Origin: Lineus longissimus
Taxonomy: Eukaryota > Nemertea > Pilidiophora > Heteronemertea > Lineidae
Direction: 5' to 3'
Length of the DNA stretch: 64,000 nucleotides
NCBI RefSeq assembly: GCF_910592395.1
Contig: NC_088315.1
Coordinates: 16,105,808 to 16,169,807, forward strand
The position numbers and the translations under genes are program-made. The number at the start of each line of letters is the position of its first letter. The stretch's first letter is position 1. Below are positions 63,658 through 64,000 of the stretch, piece by piece. The notes under the pieces were generated by a model. That model made no database searches. It saw nothing but the letters and a program-made list of their open reading frames with translations, and was not told the DNA's origin.

Positions 63658-64000
63658 CTTTACAGAAATATTCAAGCTGACTTTCATGGTTGGACTAGAG
63701 TGACAATGTAAGGCAACACAGGCCTTGCATGACACTTTCGGCAGGCCTTTAATTATTGCTAATTAACAAATCTAATTAACATGGTAGATGACCATGTACC
63801 ATGCAGACCGCTAGGAGGATTTATTTGGGACCACTACAGCGTTAAGGACACGATGACAGTACCAATATGACGACGTTGGTACAAACTACGGATGTACTGC
63901 ATTGCTTAACATTCTTAGCTCCATCCATATATCTGAAGTCAACTTCAGCGCTAAGGAGAACAATGGCACTAACAGCTACATAAGAACAAGGTTTTCAACA
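63658..64000. other. Sequence upstream of the first exon seen
   Basis: Probably a further twitchin intron. No exon or promoter signal identified before the window ends. Confidence 0.45.

Noticed and set aside
105-63657. Titin or an obscurin-like gene
   Set aside because: The short FN3-FN3-Ig repeat, domain number and linker motif fit twitchin better; no SH3, RhoGEF or long PEVK region is seen.
1-64000. CRISPR array, operon or prokaryotic replication features
   Set aside because: Spliced metazoan genes; tandem arrays have no unique spacers.

Overview
Animal nuclear DNA: spliced genes with GT-AG introns of mostly 0.3 to 6 kb, many non-autonomous DNA transposons, SINE-like pieces and minisatellites. 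The minus strand carries most of the coding part of one very large muscle gene, twitchin (UNC-22/projectin family). I assembled 43 exons by hand from splice sites and reading phase; every junction between Ig/FN3 exons closes in frame. The low number of FN3 domains and a PKA-site linker resembling that of molluscan catch-muscle twitchin suggest a mollusc or a close spiralian relative (inference).

Domain order, N to C terminus (high to low coordinates): charged linker exons with four RRxS PKA-type motifs (63657-60408); a possible small linker exon (57526-57470); Ig x5 (56383-28129); FN3-FN3-Ig (27583-23210); FN3-FN3-Ig (23130-19119); FN3-FN3-FN3-Ig (18616-11947); FN3-FN3-Ig (9975-6977); FN3-FN3-FN3-Ig-Ig-FN3 (5742-105). 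That is 11 Ig and 13 FN3 domains. The last block is the arrangement that in twitchin, projectin and titin directly precedes the kinase, so the kinase and C-terminal Ig domains should lie just beyond the left edge, and the N-terminal Ig domains beyond the right edge.

The second Ig domain is split by about 16 kb of intron. Up to four small phase-0 exons lie in that gap and, if included, would add about 46 mostly Lys/Glu-rich residues to one Ig loop. The largest intron in the gap (47480-53613) holds a second gene on the opposite strand: an uninterrupted 1454-codon reading frame (48081-52445) for an unfamiliar protein with three N-terminal KLF-type repeats, about five ubiquitin-like folds and a long charged tail with nuclear-localisation-like basic clusters. 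Its start-codon region, with the 3' splice site just before it, is repeated in four decayed tandem copies. This nested gene is the best candidate for something undescribed.

The other introns hold MITE-like elements (with TTA, TTAA and TA target duplications), a 29-bp perfect palindrome, a dimeric satellite-like array, and several tandem arrays that appear to have grown out of twitchin splice junctions.
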